Source: Gemmataceae bacterium
Lineage (GTDB): Bacteria > Planctomycetota > Planctomycetia > Gemmatales > Gemmataceae
Assembly (NCBI GenBank): GCA_025055215.1
Contig: JANWYO010000042.1
Span: 1-46,345, forward strand
Reading direction: 5' to 3'
Length of the DNA: 46,345 bases
In this document: positions 8,525-17,662 of the stretch, one piece after another
Layout of the letters: each line of letters opens with the position of its first letter
Position numbering within the stretch: the first letter of the stretch is position 1
Translations under genes and position numbers: made by a program
Notes under the pieces: generated by a model
The model's input: the letters and a program-made list of their open reading frames with translations, nothing else
Database searches by the model: none
Told to the model about the DNA's origin: nothing

Positions 8525-8554
8525 GTGGCCGGCCCGCCGCCGCGGGCCGGCCAC
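8525..8554. repeat. 13-bp perfect GC hairpin
   Basis: GTGGCCGGCCCGC (8525-8537) and GCGGGCCGGCCAC (8542-8554) are exact complements around the tetraloop CGCC. No T-run follows on either strand, so it is not a standard intrinsic terminator. It lies about 90 bases upstream of the M28 enzyme start and could be an RNA structure, a protein site or a palindromic repeat unit. Confidence 0.6.
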
Positions 8555-8646
8555 GGCGAGGCACGACAGCCCGCGAAATCCGGCCTCGCTCCGCCGCCGC
8601 CTCCGGGTTATCATCACTTACGGTGTCGCTCGGGGAGGGGCGGCTG

Positions 8647-9648
8647 ATGAAGCGAATGATCGGTTTGGGAGTGGCGTGTACCGCGGTGGCGGGGGTCTGC
8701 TGGCTGAGCATCTCCAAATCATGGTTAGCATCGGCGGAGACGCCCGCCGCCAAGCCGCCCCGCGAGGAGTTTGCTTCGCAACGCCCCACCGCGGCGAAAC
8801 CCGCCGTTCCGTTTGATTCGGCGCGTGCCCTGCGGTACCTGGACGACGTCTGCCGCATCGGCCCCCGCATCAGCGGCAGCGAGGGGATGAAAAAGCAGCA
8901 GGAATTGTTGCAAAAGCACTTTGAGTCGCACGGCGGGAAGATCACATGGCAGGTGTTCACGGCCAAGCAGCGCAGCCTGCGCCAGCCGGTGGAAATGGCC
9001 AACCTGATCGTTTCCTGGCACCCGGAACGTGAGCGGCGCGTGATCCTTTGTTGCCACTACGACACCCGGCCTATTGCCGACCAGGAGCCGGATCGGCGGC
9101 AATGGCACCGACCGTTTCTGAGCGCCAACGACGGGGGTTCCGGCGTCGCGTTTCTCATGGAGTTGGCGCATCACATCAAGGACCTGCCCTCGGCGGTTGG
9201 GGTCGATTTCGTTTTCTTTGACGGGGAAGAGTACATTTACGATCCCCGCGACGATAAATATTTCTTCGGTTCCGAGCACTTCGCCCAACGCTACAAGAAA
9301 AACCCTCCGCGCGGCCGGTACATCGCCGCCGTCCTGCTCGACATGATTGCGGGCCAAGAGGCCCGTTTTCCCATCGAGCAGAATTCCTGGTTTCGGGCGG
9401 GCAAACTGACCAGCGACCTGTGGACCATCGCCGCCGAGCAGGGCTGCACCGCGTTCGTGCCGCAGCTGGGCCCGGCGGTGCTGGACGACCACCTCGCACT
9501 CAACGACGCCGGTATCCCGGCAGTCGACATCATCGACTTCGACTACCCGCACTGGCATCGGCTTAGCGACGTCCCGGCCAACTGTAGCGGGGAGCCAATG
9601 GCCCAGGTGGCCCGCGTGGTCAGCGTCTGGCTACAGCGGGTCCGATAA
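8647..9648 (+). CDS. M28-family glutaminyl-peptide cyclotransferase-like enzyme
   Basis: 333 residues with an N-terminal membrane anchor or signal (about 3-22). The M28 zinc-hydrolase core carries CHYDTRP, 'NDGGSGVA', 'FFDGEEYIYD', 'AVLLDMIAG' and a C-terminal 'DYPHWHRLSDVPAN'. The order and the text around 'DGEE...YFFGSEHFA' and 'LDDHLALNDAGIPA' match the glutaminyl cyclase branch of M28 more closely than aminopeptidases. Glutaminyl cyclases convert N-terminal Gln to pyroglutamate. Aminopeptidase activity cannot be excluded. It should act outside the cytoplasmic membrane. ATG at 8647 has a strong GGGAGGGG site and is followed at once by the signal; longer upstream starts cross the hairpin region. 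Confidence 0.82.
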   Translation: MKRMIGLGVACTAVAGVCWLSISKSWLASAETPAAKPPREEFASQRPTAAKPAVPFDSARALRYLDDVCRIGPRISGSEGMKKQQELLQKHFESHGGKITWQVFTAKQRSLRQPVEMANLIVSWHPERERRVILCCHYDTRPIADQEPDRRQWHRPFLSANDGGSGVAFLMELAHHIKDLPSAVGVDFVFFDGEEYIYDPRDDKYFFGSEHFAQRYKKNPPRGRYIAAVLLDMIAGQEARFPIEQNSWFRAGKLTSDLWTIAAEQGCTAFVPQLGPAVLDDHLALNDAGIPAVDIIDFDYPHWHRLSDVPANCSGEPMAQVARVVSVWLQRVR

Positions 9649-9670
9649 GACGCAGCATCGAGGCCCGGCA

Positions 9671-10165
9671 GTGAACGGAGGAGCGCAGCATTTCGTCATT
9701 CTGGCTGCCGGCATTCTGATTGGCCTGGCCAGCGTGCATGGCTGGCGGGCCTGGAGGGCCTTGCGGCAGCAGACGGCCGGTAACACCCCTGCCGAGGAAC
9801 GAGAATACCTCCGCCAGCAGGCCCGCCGGCGGCTGGTCAGCAGTGCGCTCCTCGTCCTTCTAGCCGGGTTGTTGGCCGGCTCGCAACTCCTCGGCCTGGA
9901 CCACCCGGCCGACCGACTTGAGCCCAGGGCGAATGGCCAACCTCCCGCCTTGAGCGCGGAGCAGCGGCGCTTCTTGGGTCTGTACACCCTCTATTGGGGG
10001 GCCATCCTGGTGGTCCTCTTTGTTGTCATTGGGATGGCGATCCTGGAAATACGGGCGATCCGACGGCATGGCGCTCGGCAGTGGCGGCAAATCGACGACG
10101 ACCGCCAAGCCATGATCGAAGCCCAGGCCGCCCGCTACCGGATGGAGCGAAACGGACATTCCTGA
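9671..10165 (+). CDS. Small membrane protein, three predicted helices
   Basis: 164 residues, GTG start with GAGG about eight bases upstream. Hydrophobic segments at about 7-22, 57-75 and 108-128 should span the membrane. Between the first two is a charged Arg/Glu/Gln segment, and the C-terminus (130-164) is polar and rich in Arg, Gln and Asp. I do not recognise the family. It starts 22 bases after the M28 gene on the same strand and may share its transcript. Confidence 0.6.
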   Translation: MNGGAQHFVILAAGILIGLASVHGWRAWRALRQQTAGNTPAEEREYLRQQARRRLVSSALLVLLAGLLAGSQLLGLDHPADRLEPRANGQPPALSAEQRRFLGLYTLYWGAILVVLFVVIGMAILEIRAIRRHGARQWRQIDDDRQAMIEAQAARYRMERNGHS

Positions 10166-10334
10166 GCCGGCACGCCCCGCATTTTCGTTACCACCGGTCT
10201 CAAGTTCGTCGTCCCCCTGACCGATACTTTGCCTAGGACCGATCGTGGCGGTCCCGACCGCCAGCCCTCGTGGTTCAGGAGCACATGACGGAAAAAGGCA
10301 GGAAAGCTGCGAGGTCCGTAAGGGGAGGCGAGGC

Positions 10335-10553
10335 ATGGGACGGTTGTTGCGGCTGGCGGTCTGGGCAATCCTGGGGTTGGCGAATGCCGGCTGCCTCATC
10401 AACATCTACTCCAGCGACCCGAATCGCCGAATGAAGGAACTCCTGGTGGTGTCGGAGAACCTTCGAGCCATCGAATACGAATGGGAGCGGATCTGGTTTA
10501 CCGATGAACCATCGCACCTGACCCCCGACCGAGTCGACGGCGGCATCCAATGA
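10335..10553 (+). CDS. Small conserved-type membrane or lipoprotein, 72 aa
   Basis: A 72-residue protein with a hydrophobic N-terminus (5-18) ending in NAGC, a weak lipobox with the possible lipid-bearing Cys at about 20. The mature part reads 'SSDPNRRMKELLVVSENL' and ends 'DEPSHLTPDRVDGGIQ'. It resembles small planctomycete proteins with an SSDPNRRM...SEDLR...EWERFW...DQPSHLTPERVHGGI pattern that I recall from that phylum; I could not verify this. The very strong ribosome binding site GGGGAGGCGAGG just before the ATG supports translation. Function unknown. Confidence 0.65.
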   Translation: MGRLLRLAVWAILGLANAGCLINIYSSDPNRRMKELLVVSENLRAIEYEWERIWFTDEPSHLTPDRVDGGIQ

Positions 10554-10638
10554 CACGGCCTGAAAGGGCGACTTGTCGACAAGCGGGCCGGTTTCTATGT
10601 CCAGGTGGGGTTGAAGTTCGAGGCAGGTTGCCGCTGCT

Positions 10639-11754
10639 TTGGGGGCGGCGGCAAGCCAGGTTAAATCCGCCATTTTGACACGCGCGCTTCCCGCCTTGGA
10701 TGCTCCTCTGGTGACTGCCGATGACTTCCAGCAGTGTCTCCCCCTGCTGATCACCGGTATCTCGGGTGTCGCAGGCTACAACGCCTTCCACTACTTCCAA
10801 CGGCGTTATCCCGGTCAGGTAATCGGGACTCGAGCGCGGCAGACTTTTCGGCTGCTAGGGCCGGGGATCGTTGCCTTGGACGCGGAAGATCTGAACGCCT
10901 TACGCGGCCTGTTCCGGCGCTATCGCTTTCGCTCTGTCCTCAACTGCGTGGGCAATTGTGCCTTGAAGTCCTGCGAGCTGGACCCGGCGATGGCGCGCAA
11001 GCTGAACGTCGCCAGCGCCTGGGCCATCGTCCAAGTTGCCAAGGAGTTTCGGGCCCGGCTCGTTCACCTGTCGTCGGACCTCGTCTTTTCCGGCTCGGGA
11101 CATGGTCAGTATGTGGAGACGGACCCGGTCGATCCGGTGACTGTCTATGGCAAAACGATGGTCGAGGCCGAAGCCCTCGTCCGGGGCGAGGCGCCGCGTG
11201 CGGCCATCCTGCGGATTTCGCTGCCGATGGGACCAAGTTTCAACCGGCATGCGGGTGCCATCGACTGGATCGGGTCACGATTTCGGCACGGTCGGCCAGC
11301 GACGCTCTATTTCGACGAAGTTCGCTCTTGCACCTATTGCGATGACCTCAACCGCGTGTTTGAACGCTTCCTGGCCGGCGACGAATCGGGGTTGTACCAC
11401 CTCGGGGGGCCGCGTCCCAACACGCTCTACCAGATCGCTCAGATCGTGAACCGGGTCGGAGGATACGACCCCGACCTGCTCCGCGGCTGCCTGAGACACC
11501 AGGCCGGTCCCGTCCCACCCCGGGCGGGCAACGTCACGATGAACAGCGACAAACTGATCCGCTTGTTAGGCCAGCAGCCGTTCCGCCCTTGGCCCGCCGA
11601 ACCGGAGCTTTGGCCGCCGGATCGGCAGTGGCACTATCGCCGGCCGGCAGAGGAGCACGGCTCGTTCCAGCAGATCGTCGAGCGGCTGTATCGTTGTCCC
11701 TTGCGCGCCGAGTCGCGGACGGCGGGTCTCTCAACAGCGACGATCGCCCAATGA
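10639..11754 (+). CDS. RmlD/dTDP-4-dehydrorhamnose reductase-like SDR protein
   Basis: Up to 371 residues of the extended short-chain dehydrogenase fold. Visible are the nucleotide-binding 'LLITGISGVAGYNA', 'LNCVGNCALKSCE', 'LVHLSSDLVFSG' and the active-site pair YGK in 'VYGKTMVEAEALV'. This order matches sugar-nucleotide-binding RmlD-type reductases, which reduce a keto-deoxysugar in nucleotide-sugar synthesis. The substrate is not known, and no rhamnose genes surround it. The start is uncertain: no in-frame ATG precedes the Rossmann motif. TTG at 10639 has a GAGGCAGG 13 bases upstream; GTG at 10711 is an alternative lying closer to the fold. The C-terminal 40 residues after the reductase domain are unassigned. 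Confidence 0.75.
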   Translation: MGAAASQVKSAILTRALPALDAPLVTADDFQQCLPLLITGISGVAGYNAFHYFQRRYPGQVIGTRARQTFRLLGPGIVALDAEDLNALRGLFRRYRFRSVLNCVGNCALKSCELDPAMARKLNVASAWAIVQVAKEFRARLVHLSSDLVFSGSGHGQYVETDPVDPVTVYGKTMVEAEALVRGEAPRAAILRISLPMGPSFNRHAGAIDWIGSRFRHGRPATLYFDEVRSCTYCDDLNRVFERFLAGDESGLYHLGGPRPNTLYQIAQIVNRVGGYDPDLLRGCLRHQAGPVPPRAGNVTMNSDKLIRLLGQQPFRPWPAEPELWPPDRQWHYRRPAEEHGSFQQIVERLYRCPLRAESRTAGLSTATIAQ

Positions 11755-11865
11755 CGCTCGGCCCTTACCGCCTCGCCGGTCCCGCATCCCGATCGGCGGC
11801 CAAGTCCTAGCCAAGGTTCTCTCATCATGTTTTGAACCGCGTCCTAACCCTGCTTCGGGGCCGCC

Positions 11866-11894
11866 TTGAACGTACTTCGGTTTCTTCCTAAAAT
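11866..11894 (+). promoter_or_regulatory. Sigma-70-type promoter of the zinc-uptake genes
   Basis: TTGAAC (11866-11871), a 17-base spacer and TAAAAT (11889-11894) give near-consensus boxes with ideal spacing in an unusually AT-rich patch. The start of transcription would be near 11901, about 37 bases before the start codon. ACTTCG at 11874-11879 and CGAAGT at 11910-11915 form an inverted repeat flanking the -10 and could be part of a regulator site. No Zur-type consensus is clear. Confidence 0.6.
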
Positions 11895-11937
11895 TCATCT
11901 GTGTATTACGAAGTAAACCTAACGCGGAGACAGGACA

Positions 11938-12927
11938 TTGGAGACACGTCGGACTAGGCCGGCTTGGTTCTGCATCGGGCTGGCGGCGGTTATCCTCACC
12001 AGCGGCAGCGTGGGCTGCGCGCGGACCGAAGACCCTTGGCCGCCAGGGCCTGGACCCCGCGTGATGGCCTCGTTTCCGCCTTTGTACTGTTTCGCGGCCA
12101 ATGTCGCCGGCCCGGACGCTACGGTACGCTCCTTGCTCATCGCCACAGGACCGCACGACTTCAACCCCACTCCACGGGACGCTCAGCAGCTGCACCGGGC
12201 GACGGTTTTCTTCATCAACGGCCTGGGATTGGACGACTTGTTTGCCGGGCGAATCCGCAACAACGCCGGCAACCCGACCCTCAAGCTCGTCGCCTTGGGC
12301 GAGGCGATTCCGCCCACGCAGCGAATCCCCCTAGTTGGAGGCCACACCCACGACCACGGCCACGCACATCACCACCATCATCACGGGGAGCATGACCCGC
12401 ACGTCTGGTTGGGGATCCCCGAAGCCATCGTCATGGTCGAGCGCATCGGTGAGGAGTTGGCTCAGATTGACCCCAAGCATGCCGACAACTACCGACGCCG
12501 CGCGGCGGATTACGCCGAACGGCTGCGTCGGCTGCATGCCGAGGGGAAGAGGCTCCTGGCAAACAAAAAGGAGCGGCAACTGGTGAGCTTTCACGACTCG
12601 CTCCGGTACTTTGCACGGTCGTTTGATTTGACCATCCTGGACAGCATCGAGCCGATTGCCGGGCAGGAGCCAAGTCCGCAACAGCTGGCCAAACTGGTCG
12701 AGGATTGTCGGCGACAGCAGACGCGCCTGATTGCCGTGGAGCCGCAATATCCGACGAATACCTCGGCCCAGTCGCTGCTGAATGAGCTTCGGAAGAAAGG
12801 GATCGAGGACGCCGCTTTCGTCGAGGTTGATCCGTTGGAGACGGCGGTGCCCGCGGAATTGTCGCCGGAATGGTACGAAACCAAAATGCGCGAAAACCTG
12901 CTCAACCTGGCCAGGGCGCTCCGATGA
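11938..12927 (+). CDS. Zinc/manganese ABC transporter substrate-binding protein (ZnuA/TroA type)
   Basis: 329 residues, cluster 9 family (periplasmic metal-binding lipoprotein). The N-terminus has a hydrophobic stretch ending in SVGC, with Cys27 as the likely lipidated residue. Metal-site elements visible are His73 in GPHDF, a His-rich loop at about 136-155 with six consecutive His, His155 in DPHVW, His in 'SFHDSLRYFARSF' and an Asp in 'ILDSIEP'. The His-rich loop points to zinc rather than manganese. It captures metal and delivers it to a membrane permease. TTG start with GGAG about ten bases upstream. The last bases overlap the ATP-binding gene by ATGA. Confidence 0.88.
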   Translation: METRRTRPAWFCIGLAAVILTSGSVGCARTEDPWPPGPGPRVMASFPPLYCFAANVAGPDATVRSLLIATGPHDFNPTPRDAQQLHRATVFFINGLGLDDLFAGRIRNNAGNPTLKLVALGEAIPPTQRIPLVGGHTHDHGHAHHHHHHGEHDPHVWLGIPEAIVMVERIGEELAQIDPKHADNYRRRAADYAERLRRLHAEGKRLLANKKERQLVSFHDSLRYFARSFDLTILDSIEPIAGQEPSPQQLAKLVEDCRRQQTRLIAVEPQYPTNTSAQSLLNELRKKGIEDAAFVEVDPLETAVPAELSPEWYETKMRENLLNLARALR

Positions 12928-13679
12928 ACCAGGCCCTGGTAACCATCCGGGACTTGCACGTGACGCTGGGCGGCCAGCCCATCCTCCGGGGCGTCAACGC
13001 CACGTTGGGCCGGGGCCGGATCACGGCGCTCATCGGGTTGAATGGCTCGGGCAAAACCACCCTCCTGCGCGCCATTCTCAAAGAGGTCCCCTATACGGGC
13101 CGCATCGACTTCCACTGCGGGCACGACCATCGGCGCCCCACGCCGCAGCACGTCGGCTATGTTCCACAGAAATTGAACATCGAGGCCCGTCTCCCCCTGA
13201 CCGTGCGCGACCTCCTCGGCCTGGCGTTGCAGCGCCGGCCGCTTTTCCTCGGCGTGGGCCGGCGGACCGCCCGGGAAATGGAGGACTTGTTGGCCCGGGT
13301 CTGGCTGCCGCCCTCTTTCCTGGAGCGTCCGGTCGAGAAACTTTCAGGTGGCGAACTCCAGCGCGTCCTCTTGGCGCTGGCGCTGCATCCGCAGCCGGAA
13401 CTCCTCCTCCTCGACGAGCCAGCCGCCGGCATCGACTTCCAGCACGAAGAAAAGTTCTACGACCTGATCGCCGGGCTGAACCGAACGACTGGGGTCACCA
13501 TCCTCTTGGTGTCTCACGACATCTCGGTCGTCAGCAAACACGCGCACCACGTCTTGTGCCTGAAGGATGGCCAGGTCCAATGCGAAGCATCGCCGCAAGA
13601 AATCGTCGCGGGGGAGATGCTGGCGCAGACCTTTGGGGCCGAGAAGGCCGCCTTCAGCCATCATCACCCGGTTCGTTGA
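12924..13679 (+). CDS. Metal ABC transporter ATP-binding protein (ZnuC type)
   Basis: 251 residues, an ATPase of the zinc/manganese uptake branch. Visible are Walker A GLNGSGKTT (38-46), the signature 'LSGGELQRV', Walker B 'LLLLDEPAAGID' and the switch His in SHD. The start ATG overlaps the stop of the binding-protein gene (ATGA at 12924-12927), so translation is coupled and both serve one transporter. The membrane permease that should complete the system is not downstream: a 450-base noncoding gap and then an unrelated ligase follow. Assignment to zinc rests on the partner's His-rich loop. Confidence 0.88.
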   Translation: MNQALVTIRDLHVTLGGQPILRGVNATLGRGRITALIGLNGSGKTTLLRAILKEVPYTGRIDFHCGHDHRRPTPQHVGYVPQKLNIEARLPLTVRDLLGLALQRRPLFLGVGRRTAREMEDLLARVWLPPSFLERPVEKLSGGELQRVLLALALHPQPELLLLDEPAAGIDFQHEEKFYDLIAGLNRTTGVTILLVSHDISVVSKHAHHVLCLKDGQVQCEASPQEIVAGEMLAQTFGAEKAAFSHHHPVR

Positions 13680-13750
13680 AGCGCCGGTTTTCCCTTGTCC
13701 CGTTCCGTGGAGGGCATAGCGCGACGCCCCGTCCGTGCGAACCCGTATTT

Positions 13751-13798
13751 GACCTCGGAGCGAACTCCGGTCCTCCGGCCGGTCTAGGGGACCGCCGG
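13751..13798. repeat. Two inverted repeats between znuC and element copy B
   Basis: CGGAG/CTCCG around 13756-13769 encloses a CGAA tetraloop and is flanked by GAC and GTC. CCGGCCGGTC (13775-13784) pairs with GACCGCCGG (13790-13798) apart from one bulged C, around TAGGG. They could form stem-loops in the znuC 3' UTR. A terminator role is possible but no T-run follows. Confidence 0.4.
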
Positions 13799-13799
13799 T

Positions 13800-14032
13800 A
13801 GAGGGGACCCGCCGGATTTCGGCGGGGCGAGGATGCAGCGGTGGCGAGGGAGGGATCGGTGGGCGCTCGCGCGAAGTTGGGAGACGCATGCCGGGAACGC
13901 AGGGAGATTGATCGTTTCGCGCTCGCCGCGTGCCCAGCGTCGGCGACACGATGAATCGGCTCAACGGCGGGGAAAGTCGCCGCCCGGAGCATTCAACGCC
14001 GCGGCAAACGACAGGTGTACCTCCGGTGGATT
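13800..14032. repeat. Diverged interspersed element, copy B
   Basis: Partner of the element at 6955-7205, same orientation, sharing the five blocks listed there with small indels between them. It lies between znuC and the acyl-CoA ligase gene. Both copies are noncoding and both follow short GC hairpins. Confidence 0.6.
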
Positions 14033-14130
14033 GTCCGGGCCTGCTGGGCCGGTTTAGAATGGAAATGGAGCATGACCGTAGCCCATTACGGGCTCATCGC
14101 TTCCGTCCTCGCCGGAACGAGGAGGGGCCG

Positions 14131-15828
<1,698 letters not shown>

Positions 15829-15838
15829 GCCGTTCACG

Positions 15839-16549
15839 TCACCGACGACGGACCCACTCCGGCTGGTCGTATTTTTCCCGGACCAAGTCTTCCACGCGCT
15901 GTTGAGGCCACTCTAGCAGCTCAGCAACGGCTTCCCAAACCCGGCGCAGCCGCTGCCGCAGCTGCTCGACCGGAACCGGAAGGTTCGCCAGAAAGTCATC
16001 GTGAGAACGACCCTGGCGATAATCCGGCTGCCGGCGAGGCACGGGGAGAAATCGGCTGACCGCGGCCAGGTCGAAGCCGTACAGCAAGGTGCCGTGGTGC
16101 AGCAGGAAGCGACGCTTACGCTGTTGGGAGTTGCCGGAAACCTTGCGGCCGGCCCAGGCGAGGTCGCTGACCCCGGCGCACCGGACGGTCGGCAGCTCGA
16201 GGGCCAGGCAAAGGCGCTCGAGGATGAAGCGGTACGAGGCGTTGACCTCGCGGAGGAGAGGAAGGCGGTCGTAGGAAAGGACCAGGCTGAAGAGGAGGCA
16301 GCCGGGGCCGAGCAGCACACTGCCGCCGCCGCTGGAGCGGCGGCGGATTAGGACACCCGCCGCCAGACAAGCCGCTTCGTCAACTTCCTCTGACAGTCGG
16401 CTGCCGGCCCCCAGCACCACAGCGGGCGTGGGCCATTCCCAGATCCGCAAGACCTCGGGGCCGCCGGCCTCCGCCTCCAGCAGCAGGGCCTCATCCAGGG
16501 CGAGATTGGCCGCCAACGTCGGCAGCGTGCACTCCAGCCAGTAGATCAT
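15839..16549 (-). CDS. Lipoate-protein ligase family protein
   Basis: 236 residues of the biotin/lipoyl protein ligase fold (PF03099). Visible are 'RRRSSGGGSVLLGPGCL' (the lipoyl-AMP loop, 70-85) and the catalytic Lys136 in 'GRKVSGNSQQRKRRFLLHHG'. Such enzymes attach lipoate or octanoate to the E2 subunits of 2-oxoacid dehydrogenases or to GcvH. Whether it acts as LplA, LipM or LipL cannot be told. The start ATG overlaps the stop of the upstream ArsC-like gene (ATGA), so the two are translationally coupled. Confidence 0.82.
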   Translation of the reverse strand: MIYWLECTLPTLAANLALDEALLLEAEAGGPEVLRIWEWPTPAVVLGAGSRLSEEVDEAACLAAGVLIRRRSSGGGSVLLGPGCLLFSLVLSYDRLPLLREVNASYRFILERLCLALELPTVRCAGVSDLAWAGRKVSGNSQQRKRRFLLHHGTLLYGFDLAAVSRFLPVPRRQPDYRQGRSHDDFLANLPVPVEQLRQRLRRVWEAVAELLEWPQQRVEDLVREKYDQPEWVRRR

Positions 16550-16902
16550 TCGAGGCCGAAAAACTGCCGATACGCCGCGTCGCTGTAGCCGATCAGCAGC
16601 GTTTGGCCGCGGCGGAGCGTCGGCGCCCGCAGGTAGCCGGAGGGGCCCAACACGTGCGCCAACAGCGTCTGGTCGTCGGGGGGGTCTTTCACCATATCGA
16701 ACGTCACCACTTTCTTCCCTCGCGCCACGATCACTTTCTTCGCTGACTTGACCAGCTCCAGCGCTTGATTCGGACCGCGCCGGTCCTTGGTCGCGTCGGT
16801 CTGGTCCCGCACGGTGCAGGCATTGGCCTCGAGGAACTCCCGTGCCCGCTGGCAACTGACGCAACGCTTGCGATGGTAGAGCCAATCAATCGACGGCATC
16901 AT
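16546..16902 (-). CDS. ArsC/Spx-like thioredoxin-fold protein
   Basis: 118 residues. Cys14 and Cys17 form a CVSC motif directly after the first strand, and 'LRAPTLRRGQTLLIGY' supplies the cis-Pro segment before the last strand, as in ArsC/Spx or glutaredoxin-like folds. Length fits. The Arg of true arsenate reductases is not clearly present, so arsenate reduction is not claimed. A redox role linked to the lipoate ligase next door is possible (lipoyl groups are dithiols), but this is inference. Two adjacent ATGs exist; GGGGAGG lies three bases before the first (16902) and six before the second (16899), so the second may be the true start. Confidence 0.65.
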   Translation of the reverse strand: MMPSIDWLYHRKRCVSCQRAREFLEANACTVRDQTDATKDRRGPNQALELVKSAKKVIVARGKKVVTFDMVKDPPDDQTLLAHVLGPSGYLRAPTLRRGQTLLIGYSDAAYRQFFGLE

Positions 16903-17001
16903 GAACCTCCCCGCCGGAAGGAGCCGGCTCCGTGCCCGTTTTCAGCTTCGTGTGGCGCCAACGCTCACCCTGGTGGCGAATGACGGGGCCCGGCCGCGCT
17001 C

Positions 17002-17331
17002 CTAATACTTGGGCATAGTCGGGTCGATCTGGGTCGCCCACGCCAGGATACCCCCCTTGAGGTTCCTGACGTTTGAAAAACCTTGCTCGCGGAGGTACTG
17101 GGTGGCCTTGAGGCTCCGGCCGCCGCTCCGGCAGTGAACCACGATTTCCGCGTTTGGGTCAAGCTCCCCCAGGCGCTGGGGTAACTCCGGCAAGGGAATC
17201 AGGATGCTCCCCTCGAGCCGGCAGATTTCGCGCTCCGGCGGGTTGCGAACGTCCAAGATGACGATGTTCTCTTTGCGGTCGAGTTTCGCCTTGAGTTCCT
17301 CCACGGTGATATCAAGCTCGCTTTGCGTCAT
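17002..17331 (-). CDS. Single-domain rhodanese
   Basis: 109 residues, one rhodanese domain with the active-site Cys67 in 'IVVHCRSGGRS'. 'VILDVRNPPEREICRLEGS' and 'LKGGILAWATQIDP' are family hallmarks. It transfers sulfane sulfur (persulfide on Cys) to cyanide or to biosynthetic acceptors, and closely resembles the C-terminal domain of MoeB/ThiF fusion proteins. The partner is unknown and no ThiF-type gene is adjacent. ATG at 17331 has GGGAG eight bases upstream; the upstream extension is Arg-rich and unsupported. Confidence 0.85.
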   Translation of the reverse strand: MTQSELDITVEELKAKLDRKENIVILDVRNPPEREICRLEGSILIPLPELPQRLGELDPNAEIVVHCRSGGRSLKATQYLREQGFSNVRNLKGGILAWATQIDPTMPKY

Positions 17332-17662
17332 GGTCGTTTCTCCCGCTTTCGAGCTTCCCACGGTGTCAAGGGTGCCGTCCGGGCGAGGCATCCGGCCGGG
17401 CTTCGTTTCCCTCCACGAGTGACGCCGGCCGCGGCAGACTGGCGATTGCCGAGTCATGGTTTGTCGCGCGCTCTCGGCAAACGAACGACCGACCCGCCGC
17501 TGCTGGTCCCGCAGCCGTGGTGCCGGTGCGCTCGCGTGCTAGTGAGGATACGCGATTCACGGGCGAGGGAGAAAGTCGGATCGGGTCGCGGACGACGGTG
17601 TCGATCATGGCGTTGTCAAGACACGCCCTGGGATTGGCACATTCGGAAAGGGGCACGAATGG
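17332..17662. other. 330-base stretch between fabF and rhodanese genes
   Basis: Both neighbours read leftward, so this should contain the rhodanese promoter and the fabF 3' UTR. I see no gene, repeat or convincing promoter boxes. Frames through it are Arg/Pro/Ala-rich. Confidence 0.45.

Larger units (their letters stand above)
8267..8646. other. 380-base noncoding stretch
   Basis: GC-rich with no supported gene. It holds a 19-base direct repeat with one mismatch (8285-8303 and 8325-8343, core GCGGTTTCGCGCTC) and a strong hairpin at 8525-8554. The strong ribosome binding site GGGAGGGG for the next gene lies at 8634-8641. Frames that run through it are Pro/Arg/Gly-rich and not protein-like. 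Confidence 0.5.
13680..14130. other. 450-base noncoding stretch after znuC
   Basis: No supported gene. It contains inverted repeats at 13751-13798, element copy B at about 13800-14032 and the leader of the acyl-CoA ligase gene. Nothing resembles a permease remnant in any frame: there are no long hydrophobic stretches. Confidence 0.55.
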
